Assembly (NCBI GenBank): GCA_019637795.1
Contig: JAHBUY010000001.1
Coordinates: 1 to 64,000, forward strand
Length of the DNA stretch: 64,000 nt
Reading direction: 5' to 3'
DNA from: a bacterium
GTDB taxonomy: Bacteria; Desulfobacterota; Binatia; HRBIN30; CADEER01
The notes under the pieces are model-generated. The model was not told the DNA's origin, did not search any database, and was given only the letters and a program-made list of their open reading frames with translations. How positions within the stretch are numbered: the first letter of the stretch is position 1; the number at the start of each line of letters is the position of its first letter. Shown one piece after another: positions 55,441 to 62,484 of this stretch. The position numbers and the translations under genes are program-made.

Positions 55441-55769
55441 GACAGCCTCACGAGTTCGATGCGGGCAAAGCCCGAGCCTCTCCAAACAGTGGCCCAGGCG
55501 GACGGCCTACTGCCCGTTCAGCACTCCCCCGTGGTCGATTCCACGCCGCGCCAGTTGTGCAGGAGCTACGATGTGAGAGCTTGCAGCTAGCGGATCGTTC
55601 TGAGCGAGTCAACGCACCGGTCACGAAAGTGAACCCACGGAAGAACGCGGGAAAACCCGCCGACAGGGCCAGGCGTGATCGGGGGCGGCACCCTGTGTCG
55701 TGAGGCGCTCTGGGACGCCGGGGAGCTCGCCCCTCTCTTCTCTCCGCGCACCGCGTGCTTCCGCTCTCG
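55441..55769. other. Gap between folE and the aminotransferase operon
   Basis: About 330 bases. On the minus strand TTGACT (55612-55607) and a weak TAGCTG (55589-55584) are 17 bases apart and could be the promoter of the aminotransferase-serA-purA unit. A small hairpin GCGGG-AAAA-CCCGC lies at about 55647-55660. No ORF is convincing. Confidence 0.4.
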
Positions 55770-56339
55770 CTACCGGTGCAGACCGTTGGCGACCAGGCTC
55801 ATGAATTCCTGGCGCGTCTCCTGATGGGAGCGGAACACCCCGAGCATGGCGCTGGTGACCACCACCGAGTTCTGCTTCTCGACGCCGCGCATCCGCATGC
55901 ACAAGTGCTCGGCCTGCAGCACGACCCCGACCCCCTGCGGGTCCAGCTCCTCCATCAGGGTGTTGGCGATCTGCGTCGTCATCCGTTCCTGCACCTGCAG
56001 GCGGCGGGCGTAGACCTCGACCAGACGGGCGAGCTTGCTGATGCCGACGATCTTGGTCGAGGGGATGTACGCCACGTGCGCCTTGCCGAAGAACGGCAGC
56101 ATGTGGTGCTCGCAGAGCGAGAAGTAGTCGAGATCCTTGAGGACGATCATCTCCTGATAGTCCTCGGTGAAGAGCGCGCCGTTGATCACCGATTTGGGGT
56201 CCTCGGCGTATCCCTTGGTGAGGAAGCGCAGCGCCCGCGCGACGCGCTCGGGCGTCTTGAGCAATCCCTCGCGGTCCGGATCCTCGCCCAGATCCGATAG
56301 AACGCCGCGCATGCGCGCAGCCAATGAATCGCTGTTCAT
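55770..56339 (-). CDS. folE: GTP cyclohydrolase I
   Basis: A 189-residue homodecameric zinc enzyme turning GTP into dihydroneopterin triphosphate for folate (and deazaguanine) synthesis. Zinc ligands are in F-S-L-C-E-H-H-M-L-P-F-F-G (Cys, His) and A-E-H-L-C-M-R-M-R-G-V (Cys). G-I-S-K-L-A-R-L-V-E is present, and the C-terminus T-R-Q-E-F-M-S-L is standard. QueE is encoded 1.5 kb away, linking both to the same precursor. Confidence 0.95.
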   Translation of the reverse strand: MNSDSLAARMRGVLSDLGEDPDREGLLKTPERVARALRFLTKGYAEDPKSVINGALFTEDYQEMIVLKDLDYFSLCEHHMLPFFGKAHVAYIPSTKIVGISKLARLVEVYARRLQVQERMTTQIANTLMEELDPQGVGVVLQAEHLCMRMRGVEKQNSVVVTSAMLGVFRSHQETRQEFMSLVANGLHR

Positions 56340-56395
56340 TCGCTGATCATACGCAAGGGATGCGGCTCGACAAGCGCCCGCATCCTGGGGCGGCG

Positions 56396-57430
56396 TCAGC
56401 GGCTGCGACGCTCGACGGCCTTGACCTTCTGATACTTGCGGTAGTCGTAGCCAGTGGCCATGGCCATCAACATGGCCTCCATGCCGCCGTCCTTCTCACG
56501 CCGCAGTATCAGAAGCCGTTCGTAGAAATCCTGGAAGTCCTTGTTGATGCGCTGCCGTTCGTCGACCGGGTTGAGGAAGAAATCGCGCAGCCGGGTGACC
56601 GTGAAGCGGAAGGCCGAGAAGCGTAGCTCGTTGGGAAACGCATCCCACTCCGCCAGCGACAGCGTCCGCAACGTCTCGTAGCCCGCGATCAGCGACTCGA
56701 ACCGCTTCAGCGCGTAGCGACCGCCCTCGAAGCAGAGCGCGTTCACCGCGGTGGCGAGGTCGAAGATGAACTTGCCACGACCGGCGGCCTCGAAATCGAG
56801 CACCGCGACGACCTTGTCGCCCTTGATCATCACGTTGTCGGCAAAGATGTCGCCGTGGATGATGCCCTTCGGCAGCTTGTTCTCGAGGTAGTTCTGCAGG
56901 TACTCGAGCTCCTCGTCGAGGGTGCGGACGATCTTCTTCAGGTAGTGCGGCAGGCGGCCGCGCACCCCGGCATAGATCTCGGCGACCCGATCGAAGTTGA
57001 ACCGGGAGTCGACGCCCTTCTTGTAGGCCTTGGTGATCAGGTGGAGATCGGCCATCACCCGGCCGATGTTCTCCAGTTGCCCCCCGCTCAGGTCCTCGGG
57101 ATCGACGCCGTGACCGTCGATGTGCCGATACACGGAAAGCTGGCGCCCACCCCAGTCGCGACAGTGGCGACCGCGGCGGTCAGCCAGAGCGACCGGACAG
57201 GGAAACCCGTGCTTGCGCAAGAAGAGCAGCAGATCGAGCTCGCGCTTGACCTCGATCTCGCTCTTCACCTCGTCGATCTTGACGACAAACCTGCCGCGCC
57301 CCGTCTCGAGCAGGTAGTGCGTGTTTACAGAGCCCTCGCGGACGGTTCGAACACCCACCACCTTCGGCAGCCCATATTCGGCCGCGAGCAGGTTGGCGTC
57401 CTTCTTGGTCAGGTTCGTGTTTGCGGCCAT
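56396..57430 (-). CDS. Phosphotransferase, ThrB-like homoserine kinase / APH fold
   Basis: A 344-residue kinase of the aminoglycoside-phosphotransferase-like fold. N-lobe: V-R-E-G-S-V-N-T-H-Y-L-L-E-T and R-F-V-V-K-I-D. Catalytic loop: I-I-H-G-D-I-F-A-D-N-V (Brenner-type H-G-D and N), and metal Asp in A-V-L-D-F-E-A-A. The G-S-V-N-T and Y-x-H-G-D-I-F order fits the ThrB homoserine kinases of Proteobacteria, but choline or other small-alcohol kinases look similar. ATG 57430 is preferred to the GTG at 57454. Confidence 0.75.
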   Translation of the reverse strand: MAANTNLTKKDANLLAAEYGLPKVVGVRTVREGSVNTHYLLETGRGRFVVKIDEVKSEIEVKRELDLLLFLRKHGFPCPVALADRRGRHCRDWGGRQLSVYRHIDGHGVDPEDLSGGQLENIGRVMADLHLITKAYKKGVDSRFNFDRVAEIYAGVRGRLPHYLKKIVRTLDEELEYLQNYLENKLPKGIIHGDIFADNVMIKGDKVVAVLDFEAAGRGKFIFDLATAVNALCFEGGRYALKRFESLIAGYETLRTLSLAEWDAFPNELRFSAFRFTVTRLRDFFLNPVDERQRINKDFQDFYERLLILRREKDGGMEAMLMAMATGYDYRKYQKVKAVERRSR

Positions 57431-57801
57431 CGTCGCGAGCCGGCGCTCGGGCACCCGAGGGCGTCCAAGCGCCTAACCTCTCAATTTTAGAGCGAGATAT
57501 GTGGGGGATACATCATGCGTGCCAAAGGTGTCAATCAGAATCTCCGGCGTCGTGATGTTTTTGCAAGCTCCTGCACACCATTTGGGCATGCCGTCATATA
57601 ATCTTGATTTAGTTCAGGTTTTCCACTGGGCCATGAAGCCATACCGGAGTGTTGCGAATGAGAATTCAGCAAAATAATCGGGCATTTGACCGAGTTGGTC
57701 GCGGCGATGAGCGCAGATTCGGTTTCGCCCGCGGCAGCGAGCCGCACGCTGCGGATTGGCGGATCACCGATGCCTGATCACAGAGGGATCGGGGCACGCG
57801 T
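57431..57801. other. AT-rich gap upstream of the ThrB-like kinase
   Basis: A 370-base interval whose middle (about 57480-57700) has markedly lower GC than the rest of the window. It contains a perfect -10 word TATAAT on the plus strand (57597-57602) but no matching -35 or gene. On the minus strand TTGACA (57534-57529) lies 18 bases from TATCCC (57510-57505). An open frame at 57535-57747 on the minus strand is not supported as a gene. Confidence 0.5.
57505..57534 (-). promoter_or_regulatory. Candidate promoter of the ThrB-like kinase
   Basis: Minus-strand TTGACA (57534-57529) perfectly matches the -35 consensus and stands 18 bases from TATCCC (57510-57505). A TAAAAT word at 57489-57484 is an alternative -10. 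Transcription would begin about 70 bases before the start codon. Confidence 0.35.
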
Positions 57802-58533
57802 TCATTGGATGGCAAGCATCTTGTGGGTCTGTGGCAACACGCGGACGTCGGCGGCGTGACGCCGGGCGGTGCTGAAGAATCGCTGCAGATCGGTGGCACC
57901 GATGGCCACGACGGCTCCGCCGCCGCTGGTGATCGGCTGCAGGTATACTGCCGCTCGATCGCCGACAATGGCGGCGGCGCGCTCGACCTCGACGAGGTCG
58001 GTTTCGGCGTCGACCAGCACCTTCACGTAGGCCTTGTCGCCGGCGAGTGCCAGAAAGCGGGCGTGCTGGTCCCAGAACCCGCGTTCACCGCTGTTCGAGG
58101 GCAGCTTGATGTCCATGCTGACGACGTCGATCAGCGGCAACACGGCGCGCAGCGACTCGGGCAGCATGCCGTTGGTCTCCAAGAGGACCGGGCGCGGCCA
58201 GTCGCCGCTCGCCAGCAGGGTGGAGAGAAACTCAGCCTGCAGCAGAGGCTCGCCGCCGGTGAGCGCGGTGCCATCGACGGGCCCATCCGCGTCCAACAGC
58301 GGGCGGACCGCAGCGACAACCGTTTCGGCGGAAAGCGGATTGGGAAGCTCGCGCACGCTCCCGTCGATGCCGTGGACGCGGCAGGTCTTCTCGCGTTCCA
58401 GGGAATCCGGCGTGTCGCAGTAGCGGCAGCGAAGGTTGCACCCGGAGAGGCGGAGGAAGAGTTGCCGCCGCCCCACCTGCGTCCCCTCCCCCTGGAAGGA
58501 GAGGAAGATCTCGGAGAGGTACCCGTCAGCCAC
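57802..58533 (-). CDS. queE: 7-carboxy-7-deazaguanine synthase
   Basis: A 243-residue radical SAM enzyme in queuosine precursor synthesis, converting carboxytetrahydropterin to CDG. The cluster motif is C-N-L-R-C-R-Y-C (C-x3-C-x2-C), with F-Q-G-E-G-T-Q-V-G-R-R before it and T-G-G-E-P-L-L after. The end contains L-P-Q-T-H-K. It starts with GTG 58533, 23 bases after the glycerate kinase stop on the same strand. Confidence 0.92.
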   Translation of the reverse strand: MADGYLSEIFLSFQGEGTQVGRRQLFLRLSGCNLRCRYCDTPDSLEREKTCRVHGIDGSVRELPNPLSAETVVAAVRPLLDADGPVDGTALTGGEPLLQAEFLSTLLASGDWPRPVLLETNGMLPESLRAVLPLIDVVSMDIKLPSNSGERGFWDQHARFLALAGDKAYVKVLVDAETDLVEVERAAAIVGDRAAVYLQPITSGGGAVVAIGATDLQRFFSTARRHAADVRVLPQTHKMLAIQ

Positions 58534-58556
58534 TGGGGCGCACCTATCAGCGTCGT

Positions 58557-59873
58557 TCACGAGGCGGAACCCACCCCGACGGCGATCTTGAGGTCCATGA
58601 CGTTGGTGCCGGTGGGGCCGGTGCGGAACAGGTCGCCGAGCCGGTCGAAGAACGCGTAGGCGTCGTTGTCGGCAAGGGACTTCTGCTGGTCGAGTCCGCG
58701 CTCGCGGGCGCGGGCGAGGGTGCTGCCGTCCGCGAAGGCGCCGGCCGCGTCGGTCGGACCGTCGATGCCATCGGTACCAGCGCTGAGCAGAACCACCGAC
58801 GCGCCTTCGAGCTCGGCGGCGGCGGCGAGCGCGAACTCCTGGTTGCGACCACCCCGGCCGGCGCCGCGCACCACCACCGTCGTCTCGCCGCCGGCGATGA
58901 CGCACCAGCGCGCGATGCCCGGTCGGCGTGTCAGGCGGGGCGCCCACCGGCGGGCCGCGGCGGCGGTGTCGCCGCTGAGCGGGGTGTCCTCGACAACCGG
59001 CTCGTACCCCAGCCTGGCGGCGTGGATCGCGGCGGCGCGCCGGGCCGTGGCGTTGCTGCCGATGACGGTGGCGGTCGCTCGACGAGCCTCTGGGTCGCCC
59101 GGCTTCACCGTCTCGACGGTCTCCCCCCGCGCCCCCGCCTCGAGCAGGTCTCGCACGGCGGCTGGTACGCGATCCAGCAACGCGTAACGGCGGAGCACGG
59201 CGATGGCGTCGGCGTAGGTGCTGGGATCTGGCATGGTGGGGGCCGAGCCGATCACGCTCGGATCGTCGCCGATCACGTCGGAGAGGATCAGGGTCGTCAC
59301 CGTCCGTCCGCCGGCAGCCCGCAACACTCCGCCTCCCTTGATCGCGGACAGGTGCTTGCGGACGGTGTTGAGCTCTTCGATGGCGGCGCCGGAGGCCAGA
59401 AGGAGGCGGTTCGCGGCGATCTTGTCGGCCAGCGTCACTGGCGGCCGCGGCAGCGCCAACAGACTCGATGCGCCACCGCTGATCAGCGCCAGCAGCGTGG
59501 CGTCCGGAGCCGCCCGCCCGACGGCGCGGAGAATCTCGTTGGCGGCCGCCACGCTGGCGCGATCCGGGAGCGGATGGCTGCCGATCGCGATGCGGATCCG
59601 CCGCAGCGCGGCTTCGCAGCCGGGCGCGGTGACGACGATGCCATCGAGCCGTTCCGAACCCAGCGCCGCTTCCACGCCGGCAGCCATGCGTGCCGCGGCC
59701 TTGCCGGCGCCGACCACGAACAGCGGGCGGGTTTGCGGGGACGCCGTCAGGTGGTCCCGCACCAGGCGCGTCGGGTCCACCGCCGCGACGGCGGCGGCGA
59801 AGATCGCCTCGAGGTCGCGCCGGGCGGCGGCCGGCGATGGCTGCCCGCCCGGGGGATGTGCGCCGCCGCTCAG
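58557..59873 (-). CDS. Glycerate 2-kinase (MOFRL family)
   Basis: A 438-residue kinase phosphorylating D-glycerate to 2-phosphoglycerate. N-terminal fold: L-E-A-I-F-A-A-A-V-A-A-V-D-P, then G-A-G-K-A-A-A-R-M; middle I-S-G-G-A-S-S-L-L; MOFRL region I-A-G-G-E-T-T-V-V-V-R-G-A-G-R-G-G-R-N-Q, then L-S-A-G-T-D-G-I-D-G-P-T-D-A-A-G-A. No ATG, GTG or TTG falls between the upstream stop and the conserved helix. The only candidate is CTG 59873, whose last two bases begin the TGA of the dksA-like gene. A GTG at position 32 of this frame would remove the first helix. Confidence 0.85.
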   Translation of the reverse strand: MSGGAHPPGGQPSPAAARRDLEAIFAAAVAAVDPTRLVRDHLTASPQTRPLFVVGAGKAAARMAAGVEAALGSERLDGIVVTAPGCEAALRRIRIAIGSHPLPDRASVAAANEILRAVGRAAPDATLLALISGGASSLLALPRPPVTLADKIAANRLLLASGAAIEELNTVRKHLSAIKGGGVLRAAGGRTVTTLILSDVIGDDPSVIGSAPTMPDPSTYADAIAVLRRYALLDRVPAAVRDLLEAGARGETVETVKPGDPEARRATATVIGSNATARRAAAIHAARLGYEPVVEDTPLSGDTAAAARRWAPRLTRRPGIARWCVIAGGETTVVVRGAGRGGRNQEFALAAAAELEGASVVLLSAGTDGIDGPTDAAGAFADGSTLARARERGLDQQKSLADNDAYAFFDRLGDLFRTGPTGTNVMDLKIAVGVGSAS

Positions 59874-60295
59874 GTGTTCTCTTCGTCCACGTCGGCCGAG
59901 GCCAGCCGGCGGTAGGCGCGCTCGTCTTCGAAGCGCCGCTGCTGCTTGGCTTCCTTCTCGCGCTCCGCCTGACAGCTCACGCACAGCCGGCTGAAGGGCA
60001 TCGCCTCCAGGCGGGCCGGCGCGATCTCCGATTCGCAGCTCTCGCAGATCCCGTAGGTGCCGTCCTCGATGCGCTCGAGCGCCTCCTCGATCGCCTGCAG
60101 CTTCTCGCGCTCGCGATCGTTGAGAATGAAGCTGATCTCACGGTCGCGCTCCTCGCTCGCCAGGTCGTAGGTGTCCATGCCGTCGTCCTTGGCGCCCTCG
60201 CGACCGTGCTTCAGATCCTCGTTGATCTCGCGCAGGATCGTCCGCTTCATGTTCATGAGCAGTTGCTTGGCGTTCTTGAGCGTCGTCTTTCGCAT
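59870..60295 (-). CDS. dksA: DksA/TraR-type zinc-finger protein
   Basis: A 141-residue protein: an N-terminal coiled coil with the acidic tip D-D-G-M-D-T-Y-D-L-A-S-E, then R-D-R-E-I-S-F-I-L-N-D-R-E-R, then the four-Cys zinc finger C-E-S-C and C-V-S-C. DksA sits in the secondary channel of RNA polymerase and, with ppGpp, retunes rRNA and amino-acid promoters. The coiled-coil aspartates are D-x-x-D as in DksA. Ribosome binding site GGAAGGACG precedes ATG 60295. The gene overlaps the glycerate kinase start by two bases and probably heads a three-gene operon. Confidence 0.88.
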   Translation of the reverse strand: MRKTTLKNAKQLLMNMKRTILREINEDLKHGREGAKDDGMDTYDLASEERDREISFILNDREREKLQAIEEALERIEDGTYGICESCESEIAPARLEAMPFSRLCVSCQAEREKEAKQQRRFEDERAYRRLASADVDEENT

Positions 60296-60329
60296 ACGTC
60301 CTTCCGAGCCCGGAGTTTGAGGGGGCCGG

Positions 60330-60358
60330 AGCTTAGTGATGGCACCTCGTACTGTCAA
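60330..60358 (-). promoter_or_regulatory. Candidate sigma-70 promoter of dksA-glycerate kinase-queE
   Basis: Minus strand TTGACA (60358-60353), a perfect -35, lies 17 bases from TAAGCT (60335-60330). Transcription would start about 28 bases before the dksA-like ATG. Confidence 0.5.
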
Positions 60359-60393
60359 CGGCGGATGGCAATGACCGCGATGCAAGAAAACGA

Positions 60394-60422
60394 TTGCGTG
60401 AAAAGTTCTCTCACAGTATACG
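60394..60422 (+). promoter_or_regulatory. Candidate promoter of the 157-residue protein
   Basis: TTGCGT (60394-60399) and TATACG (60417-60422) are 17 bases apart, in a divergent gap with the dksA promoter. It fits a plus-strand transcript about 80 bases ahead of the ATG at 60509. Confidence 0.4.
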
Positions 60423-60508
60423 AAATTGTACGGGCTATCCCCTGACAAGGGCGGTGGGGATTCTTGGAGTGGTTGGGCTCGGGACCGGGTCGCCCGTTGT
60501 GGTCCCCG

Positions 60509-60982
60509 ATGAATCGCCAGTCCAAGCATCATAAGGCCAGGTCAGCCGTGGCCTCCAAGCTCGGCTCCATGGGCTTCGGAGTCGAGGATGTGCCCCGGGC
60601 CAAGGGTTACGACCTGCTCGTCAATGGCGAGATTCGCGTCGCCCTGCGGGTCGCGTTCCCGGGTCGCTACGCGCACACGGTAACGGTCGGCGGCAAGCGG
60701 TACACCTACAACTACAAGAGCTGGAGCTTCAACTTCCACCGCCACGGCAGGTGGGATCGCAAGTACTGCGACGTCTTCGTCTGCATCGCGAAGCGGCGCA
60801 GCGGCACCGACGAGGTGTTCGTCATCCCGGCCAGCGCCGTCTCCGGCCCGACCTTCAGCCTGCACGGCGCCGGCACCAAGCCGTATCGCGGCCGCTACGC
60901 TCCCTTCCGAGATCGTTGGACCGTCTTCGCCGAGAGCGAGTTGCTGCAGGCCACGCAACAGCCGCAGCCCGCGGTCGCCTGA
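60509..60982 (+). CDS. Small protein of unknown function, possible inactive nuclease fold
   Basis: A 157-residue protein. Its first half begins M-N-R-Q-S-K-H-H-K-A-R-S and contains G-Y-D-L-L-V-N-G-E-I-R-V-A-L-R-V-A. That order resembles a PD-(D/E)XK core in which Asp is present but the E/Q-x-K pair is missing (A-L-R instead). Basic and aromatic residues follow (K-R-Y-T-Y-N-Y-K-S-W-S-F-N-F-H-R-H). The end is Gly/Pro- and Arg-rich. I do not recognise a family, and the start could lie upstream. It stands alone between dksA (divergent) and NDH-2. Confidence 0.6.
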   Translation: MNRQSKHHKARSAVASKLGSMGFGVEDVPRAKGYDLLVNGEIRVALRVAFPGRYAHTVTVGGKRYTYNYKSWSFNFHRHGRWDRKYCDVFVCIAKRRSGTDEVFVIPASAVSGPTFSLHGAGTKPYRGRYAPFRDRWTVFAESELLQATQQPQPAVA

Positions 60983-61048
60983 ACCGGCCGACCGCCCCCT
61001 GACACGATTCGCTGACACGATTCGCGGCCGTCCCGCATCGAAGCGGTG

Positions 61049-62380
61049 ATGAGCCAAGCGGATCGCACGCGCATCGTCGTCCTCGGCGGAGGTTTCGGCG
61101 GGATCTACGCGGTGATGGAGCTCGAACGGCTCCTCGGCCGCGACCCGTCGATCGAGATCACCCTCGTCAATCAGGACAATTTCTTCGTCTTCACGCCGAT
61201 GCTGCACGAGGTCGCGGCGTCGGACCTCGACCTCACCCACATCGTCAATCCCATCCGCAAGCTGTTGCGGCGAGCCACCTTCTTCCATGGCGAAGCCCTC
61301 GAGGTCGACCTCGCGAGCCGGGCGGTGACGGTCACCCACGGGGTCGAGGGCAGTCACCCGCACCGTCTCGAGTACGATCACCTGGTGCTGGCCCTGGGGT
61401 CGGTGACCAATTTCTTCGGCACGCCCGGCGTGGCGGATCGCGCCTTCACGATGAAGACGCTCGGCGACGCCATCGCGCTGCGCAATCGCATCATCGACAG
61501 CCTCGAGGAGGGCGATTTCGAGTGCTGCCCGAACATCCGCCGGCGCATGATGACCTTCGTCGTCGCCGGCGGCGGCTTTGCCGGCACCGAGACCGTGGCC
61601 GCCGTCCACGATTTCATGCTCGAGGCGCTGTCGCACTATCCGAACCTGACCCCGGCCGACGTGCGCGTCGCGCTCGTCCATCCCGGCGCGGTGATCCTGC
61701 CCGAGTTGAGCGAGAAGCTCGGCCGCTACGCCCAGCGCAAGCTCGCCGCCCGCGGCATCGAGCTGCACCTCGAAACCAAGGTGCAGGCCTTCTCGGCCGA
61801 CGGCGTCACGCTCTCGGACGGCACGTTGATCCCGACCGCCAATCTGATCTGGACCGCCGGCACGGCGCCCAACCCGCTGCTCGCCGATCTCGACTGCGCC
61901 AAGGAGCGTGGCCGTCTCGTGGTCGACGAGTTTCTCCAGGTGCCGGAGCGGCCTGGCGTCTGGGCGCTCGGCGATTGCGCGCACGTGCCCGACCGCGCCA
62001 CCGGCGGCGCCTGCCCTCCCACCGCTCAGCACGCCAGCCGCCAGGGCACGCTGGTGGCGCGCAACATCGCCGCCGCCGTGCGCGGTCGCCGGCCGCGGCC
62101 CTTCGCCTTCCGGACCCTGGGTCAACTGGCGGCGATCGGCCGCCGCACCGGCGTCGCCAACATCCTCGGCGTGAGCTTCTCCGGCTTCGTCGCCTGGTGG
62201 CTGTGGCGCACCATCTACCTGCTGAAGCTGCCTCGCTTCGAGCGCAAGGTGCGCGTCGCGCTCGACTGGACCCTGGACCTGCTGTTCACCAAGGACCTGG
62301 TTCAGTGTCCGACCACACGGGCGCGCGCCGCCGCCGATCCGGCAGACGTCGCCCCCCTACCGGCGCGCGCCGTGTCGTGA
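61049..62380 (+). CDS. ndh: Type II NADH dehydrogenase (NDH-2)-like FAD oxidoreductase
   Basis: A 443-residue single-subunit flavoprotein passing electrons from NADH to quinone without pumping protons. FAD site V-V-L-G-G-G-F-G-G-I-Y-A near 9-20; NAD site V-V-A-G-G-G-F-A-G-T-E-T near 170-181; second FAD segment V-W-A-L-G-D-C-A-H-V-P; quinone/membrane region P-T-A-Q-H-A-S-R-Q-G. The C-terminal stretch F-S-G-F-V-A-W-W-L-W-R-T-I-Y-L-L is an amphipathic membrane-associating helix. Two starts are adjacent (GTG 61046, ATG 61049); ATG is chosen. Confidence 0.9.
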   Translation: MSQADRTRIVVLGGGFGGIYAVMELERLLGRDPSIEITLVNQDNFFVFTPMLHEVAASDLDLTHIVNPIRKLLRRATFFHGEALEVDLASRAVTVTHGVEGSHPHRLEYDHLVLALGSVTNFFGTPGVADRAFTMKTLGDAIALRNRIIDSLEEGDFECCPNIRRRMMTFVVAGGGFAGTETVAAVHDFMLEALSHYPNLTPADVRVALVHPGAVILPELSEKLGRYAQRKLAARGIELHLETKVQAFSADGVTLSDGTLIPTANLIWTAGTAPNPLLADLDCAKERGRLVVDEFLQVPERPGVWALGDCAHVPDRATGGACPPTAQHASRQGTLVARNIAAAVRGRRPRPFAFRTLGQLAAIGRRTGVANILGVSFSGFVAWWLWRTIYLLKLPRFERKVRVALDWTLDLLFTKDLVQCPTTRARAAADPADVAPLPARAVS

Positions 62381-62442
62381 CCACGGCGGTGGCGCGACCT
62401 CGAACGACCGTCCGGCGCCGAGACTGAACCGCCGACACCCGA

Positions 62443-62474
62443 GCAGCCTGCGGTGGAATCAGGCCGCGGGCTGC
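62443..62474. terminator. Hairpin at the end of the convergent NDH-2 and peptidase genes
   Basis: GCAGCC (62443-62448 region) pairs with GGCTGC (62469-62474), with inner CGG/CCG pairs. It sits between the two stop codons. No U-run follows, so it is only a weak candidate. Confidence 0.25.
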
Positions 62475-62484
62475 CCGGCCACCT

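Noticed and set aside
57535..57747. A 70-residue minus-strand open frame in the AT-rich gap
   Set aside because: No ribosome binding site, mixed codon use and no recognisable protein features; it overlaps the likely kinase promoter.
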